From: a virus
Direction: 5' to 3' (one strand)
Virus record (IMG/VR): IMGVR_UViG_3300035670_000597
Location: 1-38,581 of that record
DNA: 38,581 nucleotides
Part shown: in pieces, positions 38,117 through 38,581 of the stretch
Layout: each line of letters starts with the position of its first letter
Numbering within the stretch: the stretch's first letter is position 1
Notes under the pieces: model-generated
Seen by the model: the letters and a program-made list of their open reading frames with translations, nothing else
Database searches by the model: none
What the model was told of the DNA's origin: nothing
Position numbers and translations under genes: made by a program

Positions 38117-38454
38117 CACTTGACATCATACAACTATGGTGTACACTCCTTGGCACAAACCACCAAGTCCTCCGCGCTGGGAAGCAGCTGAGGCATGCAT
38201 GGCCGTACTTCATTCGCACGAAGCGGGGCATTGAACACCAGGAAACTGGGGTAGACCTTCCTGTAATGGGAGGGAGCGACGTGAGAAACGTAATCTCAAC
38301 TACAAGGTGTCGGCTAAACATTGGCCACGGCTACCTGCTCTAGGAGCAAAACGTGGGGGGAGCTCCATTTGCCATATCTTTTCACACAAGCCACGGCCTC
38401 GTTGTGGCAGAAATACACACATATCGAGGACGGATATTCACACCCCCCGGGGTG
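38117..38454. other. Non-coding gap before the packaging genes; candidate packaging or origin site
   Basis: About 340 bases here, plus 48 at the other end of the circle, hold no convincing gene on either strand. The gap contains TGCTC-TAG-GAGCA (38336-38348), the palindrome GGAGCTCC (38359-38366), a direct repeat GCCACGGC (38324-38331 and 38390-38397), CACCCC-CC-GGGGTG (38441-38454), and a G-rich run over the contig junction (GGGGTGGGGGTGGGG from 38449). Its location just upstream of the terminase genes is where cos or pac sites often lie. Confidence 0.5.
38125..38146 (-). promoter_or_regulatory. Possible late promoter with GTGTACAC dyad
   Basis: TATGAT on the minus strand (38125-38130) matches a -10 box, and the palindrome GTGTACAC (38139-38146) lies nine bases upstream, where an activator could bind. 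There is no good -35. Initiation would fall about 2-3 bases before the ATG at 38116. Confidence 0.35.
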
Positions 38455-38581
38455 GGGGTGGGGCAGGCAGACCCCTAGTTGGGATCCACCTGCCCCTATT
38501 GGCTACTTGGCTACAGGCTCTACGGCGTAGACCGTGTAACCCATTGTGCCTTTGGCGTAGTCGGCTTCCACGATCTCGATC
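38455..38581. repeat. Right copy of the 127-bp terminal overlap
   Basis: This segment is identical to bases 1-127. It includes a second, truncated copy of the 3' end of the gene at 49-321 (38503-38581), which is an artefact of the duplicated contig end rather than a pseudogene. Confidence 0.95.

Noticed and set aside
38109-38321. 70-codon minus-strand frame in the packaging gap
   Set aside because: Composition is random-looking, there is no ribosome binding site, and it overlaps the 42-aa gene.
38503-38581. Truncated second copy of the gene at 49-321
   Set aside because: It is the duplicated contig end, not a pseudogene.
1-38581. CRISPR arrays, insertion sequences, integrase and attachment sites
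   Set aside because: No regularly spaced direct repeats, transposase or integrase motifs were seen on either strand.

Overview
The window is almost certainly a complete genome of an uncultured tailed phage (about 38.45 kb) assembled as a circle. Bases 1-127 recur exactly at 38455-38581, which is what a circular contig looks like when a de Bruijn assembler with k=127 leaves its overlap in place. Every credible gene lies on the minus strand, so transcription runs from high to low coordinates and continues across the contig ends. A WhiB-family regulator (5487-5792) points to an actinobacterial host. A secreted protein with a long Thr/Pro linker and several small proteins resembling those of freshwater actinophages fit this, but the host assignment is inference. 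The short neck and nozzle-like genes, the N4 gp56-like capsid protein and the absence of any recognisable tape measure suggest a podovirus-like virion.

In transcription order, the packaging and head module is 38116-21927. It holds two small genes, a terminase large subunit with a fused N-terminal helix-turn-helix, a Lys/Ala-rich histone-like protein, the portal, a 1666-residue putative internal or ejected protein, three conserved virion-type proteins, a scaffold and the major capsid protein. The neck, tail and fibre module is 21847-12769: conserved small beta proteins, three paralogous fibre genes with two small partner genes, a Gly/Ser repeat protein, a group of small basic proteins, a neck protein, a large nozzle-like protein and a long fibre. 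The host-surface and lysis module is 12803-10584: a secreted Thr/Pro-rich membrane-anchored protein, two small membrane proteins including an r1t-like holin, an M15 peptidase endolysin and a further membrane protein.

A non-coding stretch (10319-10583) follows, with several GC-rich hairpins and the best promoter in the window (TTGACC, 17 bp, TATTTT). It appears to separate the late and early operons. The early module (10318-4073) holds a small HTH protein, a metallophosphoesterase, small zinc proteins, a YqaJ/lambda-type exonuclease with a single-strand annealing-like partner, a PD-(D/E)XK resolvase-like protein, a signal-peptide transglycosylase, WhiB and a zinc protein with a helicase-loader-like N-terminus. 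No DNA polymerase, primase, helicase, RNA polymerase, integrase or lysogeny repressor is visible, so replication probably relies on the host.

The last module (3765-49) is the most unusual. It is a MoxR/CobS-type AAA+ ATPase overlapping a CobT-like vWA-domain protein, followed by an acidic third protein and two small unknown genes. It is flanked by structured intergenic regions that share a 16-base repeat, TAGCGGTAGCGGTAGC. Genes throughout are tightly coupled by TAATG, ATGA, GTGA and TGATG overlaps, and several use GTG or TTG starts.
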